64,000 nt of DNA from Streptosporangium carneum (GTDB lineage Bacteria > Actinomycetota > Actinomycetes > Streptosporangiales > Streptosporangiaceae). Position 1 is the stretch's first letter. Each line of letters starts with the position of its first letter. The notes beneath the pieces are model-generated. The model did not search any database and was not told where the DNA came from. It saw only the letters and a list, made by a program, of their open reading frames with translations. A program made the translations under genes and the position numbers. Location of the stretch: the NCBI RefSeq assembly GCF_027922005.1, contig NZ_BSEV01000003.1, positions 1 to 64,000 on the forward strand, written 5' to 3'. This document shows, piece by piece, positions 8,443-16,870 of the stretch.

Positions 8443-9605
8443 GCGCCGCGTCCCAGCCGGGGAAGGCCGAGTCCCTGGGTGGCGACCATGTCCCTGAGGA
8501 TCTCGTTGACGCCGCCGCCGAAGGTGTTCACGATGCCCTGCCTGGACAGCTGCTCGATCTGCCCGGCGAGCGCGGCTCCCGGCGACTCGGGCCGGATGCG
8601 GCCCGCGGCCCCGAGGATGCCGGACAGGGTCCGCTGCACGTCGATGTGGGTCTCGGTGCCGTAGACCTTGGCCGCTCCCGCGTCCGCGCCCGACAGCGTC
8701 TCCCTGGCGACCGCGCTGGTCATCTTCCAGTTCATCAGGTGCATCGCCTCGAGCTTGGCGTAGGTGCGCGCGAAGTCCCTGCGGACCCACGGCAGTTCGA
8801 GGACGCCGTTGTCCCTGGCCCACTCCAGGACGTCCTCCCACAGCCGGATCATCCGGCCGCCGAGCGCGGCCAGGCCGATCCGCTCGTGGTTGAGCTGGGT
8901 GGTGATCAGGCTCCAGCCGCCGTCCACCTCGCCGACGACGTTGCCCGCGGGCACCCGCAGGCCGCTGTAGTAGGTGGCGGTCACGAGCAGGCCGCCGACG
9001 GTCTGGATGGGGCTCCAGGAGAAGCCGGGGTCGTCCGTGGGGACGATCACGATCGAGATGCCCCTGTGCTTGGGGGCCTCGGGGTTGGTGCGGCAGGCGA
9101 GCCAGACGTAGTCGGCGGTGTTCGCGCCGCTGGTGAAGATCTTGCTGCCGTCGACGACGAACTCGTCGCCGTCCCTGACCGCGCGGGTCTTCAGGGACGC
9201 CAGGTCGGTGCCCGCGTCGGGCTCGGTGTAGCCGATCGCGAAGACGATGTCGCCGGACAGGATGCCGGGCAGGAAACGCTGCTTCTGTTCCGGCGAGCCG
9301 TAGCGCATCAGCGTGGGGCCGACCGTGTTGACGGTGACGAAGGGGAACGGCAGACCGGCCCGCTGGACCTCGTCGAAGAACACGTACTGCTCCTCGATGG
9401 AGCGGCCCTGCCCGCCGTACTCGGTCGGCCAGCCGACGCCGAGCCAACCGTCGGCGCCCAGGCGCTTGACCACCTCGCGGAAGCGCTCTCCGCCGACGCC
9501 GGCCTCCCCGACGCGGCGGCGCTCGTCCTCGGGCAAGAGGTTCGCGAAGTAGTTCCGCAGCTCCTCGCGTAGCCGCCGTTGCGCGGCGGTCTCGCGCAGA
9601 TCCAT
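8439..9605 (-). CDS. fadE29: FadE29/ChsE2-like acyl-CoA dehydrogenase subunit
   Basis: The 388-residue acyl-CoA dehydrogenase carries the signature stretch AIGYTEPDAGTDLASLKT, which contributes to flavin and substrate binding, and VDGSKIFTSGA. It ends with NTFGGGVNEILRDMVATQGLGLPR. It is the likely active partner of the FadE28-like subunit for C17 side-chain dehydrogenation. The gene begins a run of coupled genes (fadE29, chsH2, fadE28, chsH1, ltp2, maoC), each overlapping the next by one to four bases. It lies 36 bases downstream of the FadD17-like gene. Confidence 0.82.
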   Translation of the reverse strand: MDLRETAAQRRLREELRNYFANLLPEDERRRVGEAGVGGERFREVVKRLGADGWLGVGWPTEYGGQGRSIEEQYVFFDEVQRAGLPFPFVTVNTVGPTLMRYGSPEQKQRFLPGILSGDIVFAIGYTEPDAGTDLASLKTRAVRDGDEFVVDGSKIFTSGANTADYVWLACRTNPEAPKHRGISIVIVPTDDPGFSWSPIQTVGGLLVTATYYSGLRVPAGNVVGEVDGGWSLITTQLNHERIGLAALGGRMIRLWEDVLEWARDNGVLELPWVRRDFARTYAKLEAMHLMNWKMTSAVARETLSGADAGAAKVYGTETHIDVQRTLSGILGAAGRIRPESPGAALAGQIEQLSRQGIVNTFGGGVNEILRDMVATQGLGLPRLGRGA

Positions 9606-9641
9606 GTGCGCTGTCCTCCTCGGGTTGCTTGTCTGTGGTGA

Positions 9642-11297
9642 CTACGGCAGGAAACGCAGGCGTCCGTTGGCGAGGAACTCCTCGCGGAGGGCGGCCTTGT
9701 CCTCGTCGGTCATCAGGGTGTAGTCGGGCTCGCCCCTGCCGACCCAGCGGTAGACCTGGTCGTCGGTCCGCCAGCCGTCGAGCTGCATCTCCTTCTTGCG
9801 CAGCTTGTTCGAGCCGGTCGTGGGCAGGGCGTGGGAGACCCGCACGTAGCGGGGCGCGCCCTTGGTGCCGAGGTCGCTCTGCCCGGACAGGAAGGCGGGC
9901 AGGGCGAGGTCCTCGAAGGTCGTGCCCTTGGGGATCTCGACGGCCGCCATCACCTGGTCTCCCGACCGGGCGTCCGGCACGCCGAACACGCCCGCGGCGA
10001 GGATGTCCGGGTGCCTGCGCAGGATGCGCTCGGTCAGGAGGGCGGAGGTGTTCTCCCCGTCGACCCTGATCCAGTCCCCCGACCTGCCCGCGAAGTAGAT
10101 GTATCCGTCCTCGTCGACGTAGCCCAGGTCGCCGGTCCAGTACCAGCCGTGGCGGACCCGCTCGGCGTTGGCGGCCTCGTTGTTGTAGTAGCCCTCGAAC
10201 TTCGCGGCGCCCTCGGTGTCGACGATCTCCCCGATGGACTCCTCCGCGTTGGTCACCCGGCCGTGCTCGTCGAGCACCGCGGCGGGGCGGAACCGGAGGG
10301 TCTCGGGGTTGACGATCCTGACGCCCTCGTGGGCGGGACGGCCGAGCGCGGACAGCGGCCCCTCGGGGGTCAGCTTGATCATGCCCGCGCCCTCGCTCGA
10401 ACCGTAGCTCTCGATGAGCGTGCAGCCGAAGCGGCGCAGGAACTCGGAGCGGTCCTCGGGCGAGGCCTCGGTGCCGAAGGCGTGGGTGAGAAGGTTGTCC
10501 GCGTCGTCCGGCCGTTCGGGGGTCGCCAGGACGTAGGCGATGGCCTTGCCGACGTAGGTGAAGAACGTCGCCCCGAAGAAGCGCACGTCGGGCAGGAAGC
10601 CCGAGGCGGAGAACTTGGGCACGAGGGTGACGGTCGCGCCCGCCGCCAGCGAGGGGGCCCACAGGGCCATCAGCGCGTTGCCGTGGAAGAGCGGCATGCA
10701 GCAGTAGGTGACGTCGTCACGCTTGACGTCGTACTTCGCGCAGTTGGCGTAGCCCAGCCTGGTGAGCCTGCCCTGCGAGCAGCGCGCCGCCTTCGAGGCG
10801 CCGGTGGTGCCCGAGGTGAACAGCAGCAGCATCTGCGTGGCCGCGGTGATCGAGGGATCCCTGACCGGCTCGCAGGCGTGCGAGGCGACCCGCCCGGCGT
10901 AGCCCTCGTCGTCGACGAGCAGGAAGCGGTCGCGGTCCACGCCGATGTCCAGGCCGTCCAGCAGTTCCAGGCCCGCCTGGTCGGTGACGACCAGCTGGCA
11001 GTCGGTGTGCCTGACCTCCTGCTCCAGGTAGGCGCCGCGCCGCGTCGAGTTGATGCCGACGATCGACGCGCCGCTGAGCGCCGCCGCGCCGAGCCAGAAG
11101 ACGTACTCGGGCGTGTTGTCGAGCAGGACCCCGATGTGGAAGGGGCCGTCGGTCCGCAGCGACCTGGCCAGGGACGCCCGCGCCGCGCTCTCCCGGACCA
11201 CCTCGTCCCAGGTCCAGGTCCGTTCGCGGGTGCGCAGGCCCGCCCGATCGTCGCCGACCCGGTCGAGCAGCAGGTCGGCGATCGTCTCAAGTTCCAC
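9642..11297 (-). CDS. fadD17: FadD17-like steroid acyl-CoA ligase
   Basis: The 551-residue AMP-forming ligase has LLLFTSGTTGASKAARCSQ as its P-loop segment; the usual P-K-G after the glycines reads S-K-A, as in the FadD17/FATP subgroup. It also has ESYGSSEG, WYWTGDLGYVDEDGY and the C-terminal SNKLRKKEM motif in place of NGKxxK. The N-terminal phrase HIGVLLDNTPEYVFWLGAAALSGASIVGINSTRRG resembles recalled FadD17. The GTG at 11297 is preceded by AGGAG. It probably activates a shortened steroid side-chain acid for the igr enzymes downstream. Confidence 0.75.
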   Translation of the reverse strand: MELETIADLLLDRVGDDRAGLRTRERTWTWDEVVRESAARASLARSLRTDGPFHIGVLLDNTPEYVFWLGAAALSGASIVGINSTRRGAYLEQEVRHTDCQLVVTDQAGLELLDGLDIGVDRDRFLLVDDEGYAGRVASHACEPVRDPSITAATQMLLLFTSGTTGASKAARCSQGRLTRLGYANCAKYDVKRDDVTYCCMPLFHGNALMALWAPSLAAGATVTLVPKFSASGFLPDVRFFGATFFTYVGKAIAYVLATPERPDDADNLLTHAFGTEASPEDRSEFLRRFGCTLIESYGSSEGAGMIKLTPEGPLSALGRPAHEGVRIVNPETLRFRPAAVLDEHGRVTNAEESIGEIVDTEGAAKFEGYYNNEAANAERVRHGWYWTGDLGYVDEDGYIYFAGRSGDWIRVDGENTSALLTERILRRHPDILAAGVFGVPDARSGDQVMAAVEIPKGTTFEDLALPAFLSGQSDLGTKGAPRYVRVSHALPTTGSNKLRKKEMQLDGWRTDDQVYRWVGRGEPDYTLMTDEDKAALREEFLANGRLRFLP

Positions 11298-11307
11298 GTT
11301 CGCTCCT

Positions 11308-12543
11308 TCAGGAGGTGGCCGTGGCGTCCCGGCGCGTGTCGCGCGGGCTCGTGGGGGTGACGAGCACGCAACGGGTGCCGCCGTAGATCGCCGTCATGCA
11401 CTTGTTGCAGTGGATGCACAGGGACCGGGCGTCCTCGCCCGCCGTGATCCGGTTGATGAGGTCGGGCTCGCGCAGCAGCGCGCGGGCCATCGCGACGAAC
11501 TGGAAGCCCTCACGCATGGCCAGGTCCATGACGTGCTTGCCGGTGATCCCGCCCAGCAGGACGAGCGGCATGTTCACGGCGGCGCGGATCTGCCGGGCGT
11601 CGTCGAGCAGGTAGGCGTCCTTGTAGGGGTAGGCGCGCAGCTTGTACTTGCCGAACAGCTGGACGCCGAGCTTCACCGGCTGGGGCATGATCGCCGCGAA
11701 CTCCCGCAGGGGCGCGTCGCCCTTGAACAGGTACATGGGGTTGAGCAGCGAGCTGCCCGCGGTGAGCTCCAGGGCGTCCAGGGAGCCGTCCTGCTCGATC
11801 CACTGGGCGACCTGGATCGCCTCGTCGAGCCAGAAGCCGCCGGGCACGCCGTCGTCCATGTTCAGCTTCGCGAGAATCGCGATCTCGCCGCCGACGGCGT
11901 CGCGGACCGCGCGGGCGATGTCCCTGGCGAGGCGCGCGCGGTTCTCCAGGCGGCCGCCGTACTCGTCGGTGCGGTGGTTGAGCTTCGGGCTCAGGAACGA
12001 GCTGGCGAGGTAGTTGTGGCCGAGGTGGATCTCGACGGCGTCGAAGCCGGTCTCGACGGCCATCCTGGCCGCGTCCGCGTGGCCTTTGACGACCCTGGCG
12101 AGGTCGTCGCGGGTCGCGGTCCTGGTGAGGCTCGTGGTCGTGAGGTGGAAGTGCCTGCCCGGGGCCAGCGCGGGGGCGCCGTTGCTCTTGGGGTTGGCGA
12201 CCGGGCCCGCGTGGCCGATCTGCGCGGAGACCGCCGCGCCCTCCGCGTGGACGGCGTCGGTCAGCTTGCGCAGGCCCGGGACCGCCTCCGGACGCCACAG
12301 GATCTGCTTGCGGTCGGTGCGTCCCTCCGGGGCGACCGCGCAGTAGGCGACCGTCGTCATCCCGACTCCGCCCGCCGCGTGGCGGACGTGGAAGTCGATG
12401 AGTTCGTCGGTCACCAGGCTGTCTCTGCTCAGTCCCTCGTAGGTGGCCGCCTTGATGATGCGGTTGCGCAAGGTGACCGGGCCGAGCTTGGCCGGGGCGA
12501 GCACGTCCGGAACGTCATCGCCCCGGGGGGTTGTCTGAGTCAA
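11308..12543 (-). CDS. Old-Yellow-Enzyme-type NADH:flavin oxidoreductase with Fe-S motif
   Basis: This is a TIM-barrel flavoprotein of about 411 residues. It has the OYE start LGPVTLRNRIIKAATYEG, the active-site GHNYLASSFLSPKLNHRTDEYGG segment, and a C-terminal cysteine cluster CIHCNKCMTAIYGGTRC that would hold a 4Fe-4S centre as in 2,4-dienoyl-CoA reductases. The NAD-binding second half of those enzymes is absent, so an external electron donor is likely. I prefer the TTG at 12543, which has GGAGG seven bases upstream; a GTG at 12564 would also be in frame. It heads the igr-like operon and could reduce a ring or side-chain double bond. Confidence 0.75.
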   Translation of the reverse strand: MTQTTPRGDDVPDVLAPAKLGPVTLRNRIIKAATYEGLSRDSLVTDELIDFHVRHAAGGVGMTTVAYCAVAPEGRTDRKQILWRPEAVPGLRKLTDAVHAEGAAVSAQIGHAGPVANPKSNGAPALAPGRHFHLTTTSLTRTATRDDLARVVKGHADAARMAVETGFDAVEIHLGHNYLASSFLSPKLNHRTDEYGGRLENRARLARDIARAVRDAVGGEIAILAKLNMDDGVPGGFWLDEAIQVAQWIEQDGSLDALELTAGSSLLNPMYLFKGDAPLREFAAIMPQPVKLGVQLFGKYKLRAYPYKDAYLLDDARQIRAAVNMPLVLLGGITGKHVMDLAMREGFQFVAMARALLREPDLINRITAGEDARSLCIHCNKCMTAIYGGTRCVLVTPTSPRDTRRDATATS

Positions 12544-12619
12544 GGGGATCCTCCGTCCGCACACCAGGTCAGGTGGCGAATGTGACGTTAGTGAGCGAAG
12601 GTTCCCGACATTTCGTCAA

Positions 12620-12634
12620 TCCCGCTGACCGGGA
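12620..12634. promoter_or_regulatory. candidate operator, TCCCGCTGACCGGGA
   Basis: This pseudo-palindrome lies 77 bases upstream of the OYE/fadD17/igr operon. It is the exact reverse complement of the site at 33320-33334 and one base from the site at 19293-19307. It sits in the only gap between the Liv genes and the igr-like operon. Confidence 0.6.
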
Positions 12635-12643
12635 GGCAGGCCG

Positions 12644-13000
12644 TCAGATCTGCCGGTTCTCCAGCGCCGCGGTGATCTGGTCCACCTGCGACTGGCCCTC
12701 CAGCAGCTGACGGAGCAGCCACAGCCGCAGCACCCTCGCCACCGCGCCCGCCAGGTAGAGGGCGGCGCCCAGCACCGTGAGGGCGACGAAGGCCGTCGCC
12801 AGGACCTGGAAGGAGCCGACGTTGCGGAGGTCGTCCTGGGACAGCGAGTTGACGTAGGAGACGAAGCCTCCCGCCACCCCGACGACCATCAGCACCACGC
12901 CCAGGATCCGGCTCCTGCCGTCGCCCGCCGACTGGTCGGTCTTCAGCTTCATCCCCGCCACGTCCGTCTTGAACTGTTCCCGTCGTTCCTCGGTGAGCAT
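12644..13000 (-). CDS. two-helix membrane protein of unknown function next to the Liv transporter
   Basis: The 118-residue product has a charged N-terminus, a membrane helix near residues 33-52 (ILGVVLMVVGVAGGFVSYV), a second near 66-90 and a soluble tail ending TAALENRQI. I do not recognise a family. It follows livF by three bases on the same strand, so it is co-transcribed with the ABC importer and may be an accessory membrane protein of that system. Confidence 0.6.
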   Translation of the reverse strand: MLTEERREQFKTDVAGMKLKTDQSAGDGRSRILGVVLMVVGVAGGFVSYVNSLSQDDLRNVGSFQVLATAFVALTVLGAALYLAGAVARVLRLWLLRQLLEGQSQVDQITAALENRQI

Positions 13001-13003
13001 TCT

Positions 13004-13780
13004 TCAGCCTCCTAGATAGCTGCTTGACAGTTGTTCCTCGATCTCGTCGGGCCTGCCGACGGAGACGACGCGGCCGTGCAGCATCAGCGCGGCGGTGTCG
13101 GCGATGGGGAGCACCGCGCGCGCGAACTGCTCGGCGACCAGGATGGACAGGCCCTCGGCGACGAGCTGCGCGACGGTGTCGTACATCTGGGTCACGATCA
13201 TGGGAGCCAGCCCCATGGACAGCTCGTCGAGCAGCAGGACCGCAGGGTTGGACCCCAGGGCGCGTGAGAGCGCCAGCATCTGCTGCTCGCCTCCCGACAT
13301 CGAGCCCGCGAGCTGGTTGCGCCGCTTGCCGAGGATCGGGAAGCGGGAGTAGGCCGCCTCCTCCATCTCCTCCATGCGCGCCCCCGTGCCGGTGGCGACC
13401 CACAGGTTCTCCCGCACCGAGAGGTTGGCGAAGATGCCCCGTCCCTCGGGAATGGAGCACACTCCCAGGCGCGCCGCGTCCTGCGCCGAGATGCCGTTCA
13501 CCCTGCGCCCGGCGAACCTGAGGTCGCCGCCGGTGAGGGGCAGCAGGCCCGCGCAGACCTTCATGGTGGTCGACTTCCCACCGCCGTTCGGGCCGAGGAG
13601 CGCGAGCACCGAGCCCGCCTCGACCTTCAGGTCCACGCCGTGCAGCACCTCGATCGGCCCGTACGCCGCGCGGGCGGCCACCAGCTCCAGCAGGGGCTCG
13701 GGTCCGCCGGCGTCCGCCGTCCCCGGGGAGAGCCCGGACGTCGCGTCCATCTCGTGGCCTCCTGCGGCCTGTCCGGTCAT
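13004..13780 (-). CDS. livF: ABC importer ATP-binding protein, LivF type
   Basis: The 258-residue ATPase has Walker A GPNGGGKST (residues 63-71), the EGRGIFANLSVRENL segment typical of LivF, signature SGGEQQ and Walker B AVLLLDE. About 28 residues precede the conserved domain; the ATG at 13780 overlaps the livG stop (ATGA), which supports this start. It would energise the fused LivHM permease. Its place among steroid genes suggests import of a steroid acid rather than an amino acid, which is inference. Confidence 0.85.
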   Translation of the reverse strand: MTGQAAGGHEMDATSGLSPGTADAGGPEPLLELVAARAAYGPIEVLHGVDLKVEAGSVLALLGPNGGGKSTTMKVCAGLLPLTGGDLRFAGRRVNGISAQDAARLGVCSIPEGRGIFANLSVRENLWVATGTGARMEEMEEAAYSRFPILGKRRNQLAGSMSGGEQQMLALSRALGSNPAVLLLDELSMGLAPMIVTQMYDTVAQLVAEGLSILVAEQFARAVLPIADTAALMLHGRVVSVGRPDEIEEQLSSSYLGG

Positions 13781-14508
13781 GCGGTGACCTCCGTACCGAT
13801 GTAGGCGGCGATGACCTCCGGCGACTCCTGGATCTCCTTCGGGGTTCCCGAGGCGATGACCGCGCCGTAGTCGAGCACGTGGATCGTGGCGCAGAGCTTC
13901 ATCACCAGCGGGAGGTCGTGCTCGACCAGGCAGATCGCCAGCCCCTCCTCCGCGAGGCCGGTCAGCATCCTGGCGAACGCCTCGGTCTCCTGCTCGGTCT
14001 GGCCCGAGGCGGGCTCGTCCAGCAGGAGCACGCGCGGCGAGGTCATCAGCGCCCTGGCGACCTCGACGACGCGGGCCCGGCCCGTCGGGATGTCGGAGAC
14101 GTCGAGGTCGGCGATGTCGCCCAGGCCCGTCCGCTCGAGCACCCGGTCGGTCTCCTTGTCGACGTCGACGCGGCTGCCCGTGTTGGCCCGCAGGATGTCG
14201 CCGGCGACTCTGATGTTGTCCCGCACCGACAGCGACAGGAAGAGCTCCAGCCGCTGGAAGGTCCTGGCCATGCCCCTGCGCGCGCGTTTGGCCGGGGGCA
14301 GGCGGGTGACGTCGACGCCGTCGAGGAGGACTCTCCCCTCCGCGGGTCGCTGCAGGCCGGTGACGGTGTTGAACAGCGTCGTCTTGCCCGCGCCGTTCGG
14401 GCCGATGAGGCCGGTGATCCGTCCCTCGTCCACGCCGACGCTGACGTTGTCGACGGCGGTGTTGCCGCCGAAGCGGACGGTGATGCCCTGTGTCTCAAGC
14501 AACGACAT
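13777..14508 (-). CDS. livG: ABC importer ATP-binding protein, LivG type
   Basis: The 243-residue ATPase has Walker A GPNGAGKTT (residues 36-44), RTFQRLELF in the Q-loop region and Walker B VLLLDEPASG. The ABC signature is degenerate: where LSxGQ is expected it reads DIPTGRARVVEVARAL. It overlaps the permease gene by 14 bases and livF by four. It pairs with LivF in the heteromeric ATPase of the importer. Confidence 0.83.
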   Translation of the reverse strand: MSLLETQGITVRFGGNTAVDNVSVGVDEGRITGLIGPNGAGKTTLFNTVTGLQRPAEGRVLLDGVDVTRLPPAKRARRGMARTFQRLELFLSLSVRDNIRVAGDILRANTGSRVDVDKETDRVLERTGLGDIADLDVSDIPTGRARVVEVARALMTSPRVLLLDEPASGQTEQETEAFARMLTGLAEEGLAICLVEHDLPLVMKLCATIHVLDYGAVIASGTPKEIQESPEVIAAYIGTEVTA

Positions 14509-16789
14509 GGACGTTTCCCTCCTCGGCCCCGCTCCGGACGGGGCGGCGCCCGCCTGGCGTGGGTCCCCGGTCGTGGCCGGACAGGCCGAGCTCGCGGTCG
14601 AGCTCGCGTCGCAGTTCCTCGGTGTACGGCTCGTCGACGCCGACCAGCTCGGGCGGCGTCCTGTGAGGAGCCGGGCGCCCCTCGTCCGGCGCGACCCGCG
14701 CCATGACCATCCGCCCGAAGACCGGCAGCATCATGACCAGGCACGCGGTGAGGATCGCGAACCACCAGTTGTCCATGATCCCGGCCAGCGTGAGGCCGTA
14801 CAGCGCGGCCTCGAGCACGGCGCCGCCGACCAGCACGGGCCTGGCGTCGCGCAGGCTCCGGTAGCTCTCGACGACGTCGTGGACGGTGCCGCTGGGGCTC
14901 TTGCCGACCCCGATGCCGAGCAGGGCCGTGCTGACGACCGACAGGCTGCCGATGGCCTGGTAGACCGGGGCCAGGTCGGGGTTGGCCGCGGCGAGGTCGT
15001 TGAAGGTCGCGACGATGATCACGAATCCGACGCCGGACATCAGGCCGCCGAAGAGGGCGCCGCTGACGTAGCCGATCCCGGCCGCGACGGTGAGCATCAG
15101 CAGGGCGAGGCCGGCCATGACGTTGAAGTTCTCCGACGCGACCGAGCCGATGGCGCTCGACATCAGGACGCTGCCGAGACCGGCGATGGCGGCCGAGATC
15201 ATGAAGACGCTGAGCTTCAGCTTGACCAGGTTCTGACCGAGCATCGCCGAGGCCGCGGGGCTGTCCTTCATCGCGGCCAGGCGCCTGCCGTACCCGCTGT
15301 TGCGCAGCGCGATGAGGCCGACGCCGATCAGGGCGAACAGCACGGTCGCGGTCATCAGGAACGTGTCGCCGTCCCGCAGGTCGAGGGGACCGATCCGCAG
15401 CGGCGGTATGATCAGCGAGCCGTTGGGGAACAGCGAGAACGTGACGCCGAAGACCGTGTGCTCGGTGGTGTCGCGCAGCACCATGTTCGACAGGAAGACG
15501 CCGAAGGCCAGGGTGGCGAGGGCCAGGTAGAGCCCGCGCAGCCTGAGCGCGGGCAGCGCGACCAGGCCGCCGACGACGGCGGTCACCAGGACGGCGAGCA
15601 GGACGCCCCACACGTCGAGGCGGGCGGCCAGCCCGGTGCCGACGACGCCGAAGTGGAAGACGACGATCGTGGCGACCGCGCCGAACGACAGCGGCGCGAG
15701 GTTCAGCTCCCCGGCGTACCCGGTGAGCACGGTGAGCGACAGGGCGATGATCGCGAACGTCATTCCCAGGGCGAACGTGCTGACCGAGGTCTCGACCATG
15801 AGGAGCTTGAGCAGGTAGACGACGGCCACGAGGGCCACGCCCCAGACCGCCGCCCTGCGCACCGTGGGGACGCGGTAGCGCTCGCGGGTCCGGATCGCGG
15901 CGCCCCGCAGGCGCTCCTGCGGAAGCACGATGAGCACGACGAAAAGGATGATCATCGGTAGCGAGATCCGGAAGTTGCTGGTCCAGGTCCACGCGGACGG
16001 GAAGTACGCCATGACGTAGGTCGCCGTCATGCCCAGCACGATCGCGCCGGCGAAGGTGCGCGGGATGCTGCGCAGACGCCCGAACATCGCCGCCGCGAAC
16101 GCGTCGATGACCAGCAGCGTCAGCGCGTTCGCCTGGAGGGCGCCGCCGCCGATCGGGGTGATCAGGATGCCCGCCAGCACGGCGAGGGTCGAGCCCATCA
16201 TCCAGGACAGGGCGGCGACGCGCTCGGGGTTGTGGCCGTTGAGCCTGAGCAGGTCGGGGTCGTCGACCGCGCCCCTCATGACCACGCCGACCCGGCTGCG
16301 GGTGAACAGCAGGCGCAGGCCGATGGCGATGGCCGCCGCCACCACCAGGCAGATGATCTCGTGAACCCGGATGACCACGCCGGAGAACTCGACCTTCGCG
16401 TTCGAGCCGAAGAACATCTCGACGATCCTGGCCTCCTCCGGATGCCAGATCCACTGGGACAGGTACACCATCCCGAGCAGGACCGCGACGGTGACGACGA
16501 TCTTGGTCACGTCCGCGGTGTCGCGCAGCCCCTTCATGATCAGGGCGTGCAGCAGGCCGCCCATGGCGGGCCCGACGACGCCGAGCACGACGACGAGCGC
16601 CAGCCAGACGGGCCAGCCCCAGCCGTAGGCGAGCTGCCAGTACAGGAAGGCGCCCAGCATGGCCTGCGCGCCGTGGGCGAAGTTGAAGATTCCCGAGGTG
16701 TTGTAGGTCAGCACCAGCCCGGAGGCGGCGATGGCGTACACCGCCCCCAGGACCAGCCCGAGGATCGTGAAGGTCAGGAACGTCGTCAT
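14495..16789 (-). CDS. livHM: fused LivH-LivM branched-chain-type ABC permease
   Basis: The 764-residue product fuses two permease units that are usually separate. The first half begins with the LivH-type GAVYAIAASGLVLTYNTSG and FNFAHG segments; the second, from about residue 320, contains the LivM-type LTGYAGELNLAPLSFGAVA motif and RLRGLYLALATLAFG. Many membrane helices are evident throughout. A hydrophilic tail of about 70 residues (from RVAPDEGRP) follows the last helix. It is separated from livK by a strong hairpin. Confidence 0.85.
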   Translation of the reverse strand: MTTFLTFTILGLVLGAVYAIAASGLVLTYNTSGIFNFAHGAQAMLGAFLYWQLAYGWGWPVWLALVVVLGVVGPAMGGLLHALIMKGLRDTADVTKIVVTVAVLLGMVYLSQWIWHPEEARIVEMFFGSNAKVEFSGVVIRVHEIICLVVAAAIAIGLRLLFTRSRVGVVMRGAVDDPDLLRLNGHNPERVAALSWMMGSTLAVLAGILITPIGGGALQANALTLLVIDAFAAAMFGRLRSIPRTFAGAIVLGMTATYVMAYFPSAWTWTSNFRISLPMIILFVVLIVLPQERLRGAAIRTRERYRVPTVRRAAVWGVALVAVVYLLKLLMVETSVSTFALGMTFAIIALSLTVLTGYAGELNLAPLSFGAVATIVVFHFGVVGTGLAARLDVWGVLLAVLVTAVVGGLVALPALRLRGLYLALATLAFGVFLSNMVLRDTTEHTVFGVTFSLFPNGSLIIPPLRIGPLDLRDGDTFLMTATVLFALIGVGLIALRNSGYGRRLAAMKDSPAASAMLGQNLVKLKLSVFMISAAIAGLGSVLMSSAIGSVASENFNVMAGLALLMLTVAAGIGYVSGALFGGLMSGVGFVIIVATFNDLAAANPDLAPVYQAIGSLSVVSTALLGIGVGKSPSGTVHDVVESYRSLRDARPVLVGGAVLEAALYGLTLAGIMDNWWFAILTACLVMMLPVFGRMVMARVAPDEGRPAPHRTPPELVGVDEPYTEELRRELDRELGLSGHDRGPTPGGRRPVRSGAEEGNVHVVA

Positions 16790-16821
16790 CGATTCCCCCT
16801 TGGTGAGTTCGGGAGTGGTCA

Positions 16822-16862
16822 GGGGGCGCCGCCCGCGGAAACGGTCCGCGGGCGGCGCCCCC
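16822..16862 (-). terminator. strong hairpin between livK and livHM
   Basis: An 18-base-pair perfect stem, 16822-16839 against 16845-16862, has a five-base AACGG loop. It starts nine bases after the livK stop. It can act as a partial terminator or 3' stabiliser that leaves binding-protein mRNA in excess over permease and ATPase mRNA, a common arrangement in ABC operons. Confidence 0.75.
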
Positions 16863-16870
16863 GCCGAGGG

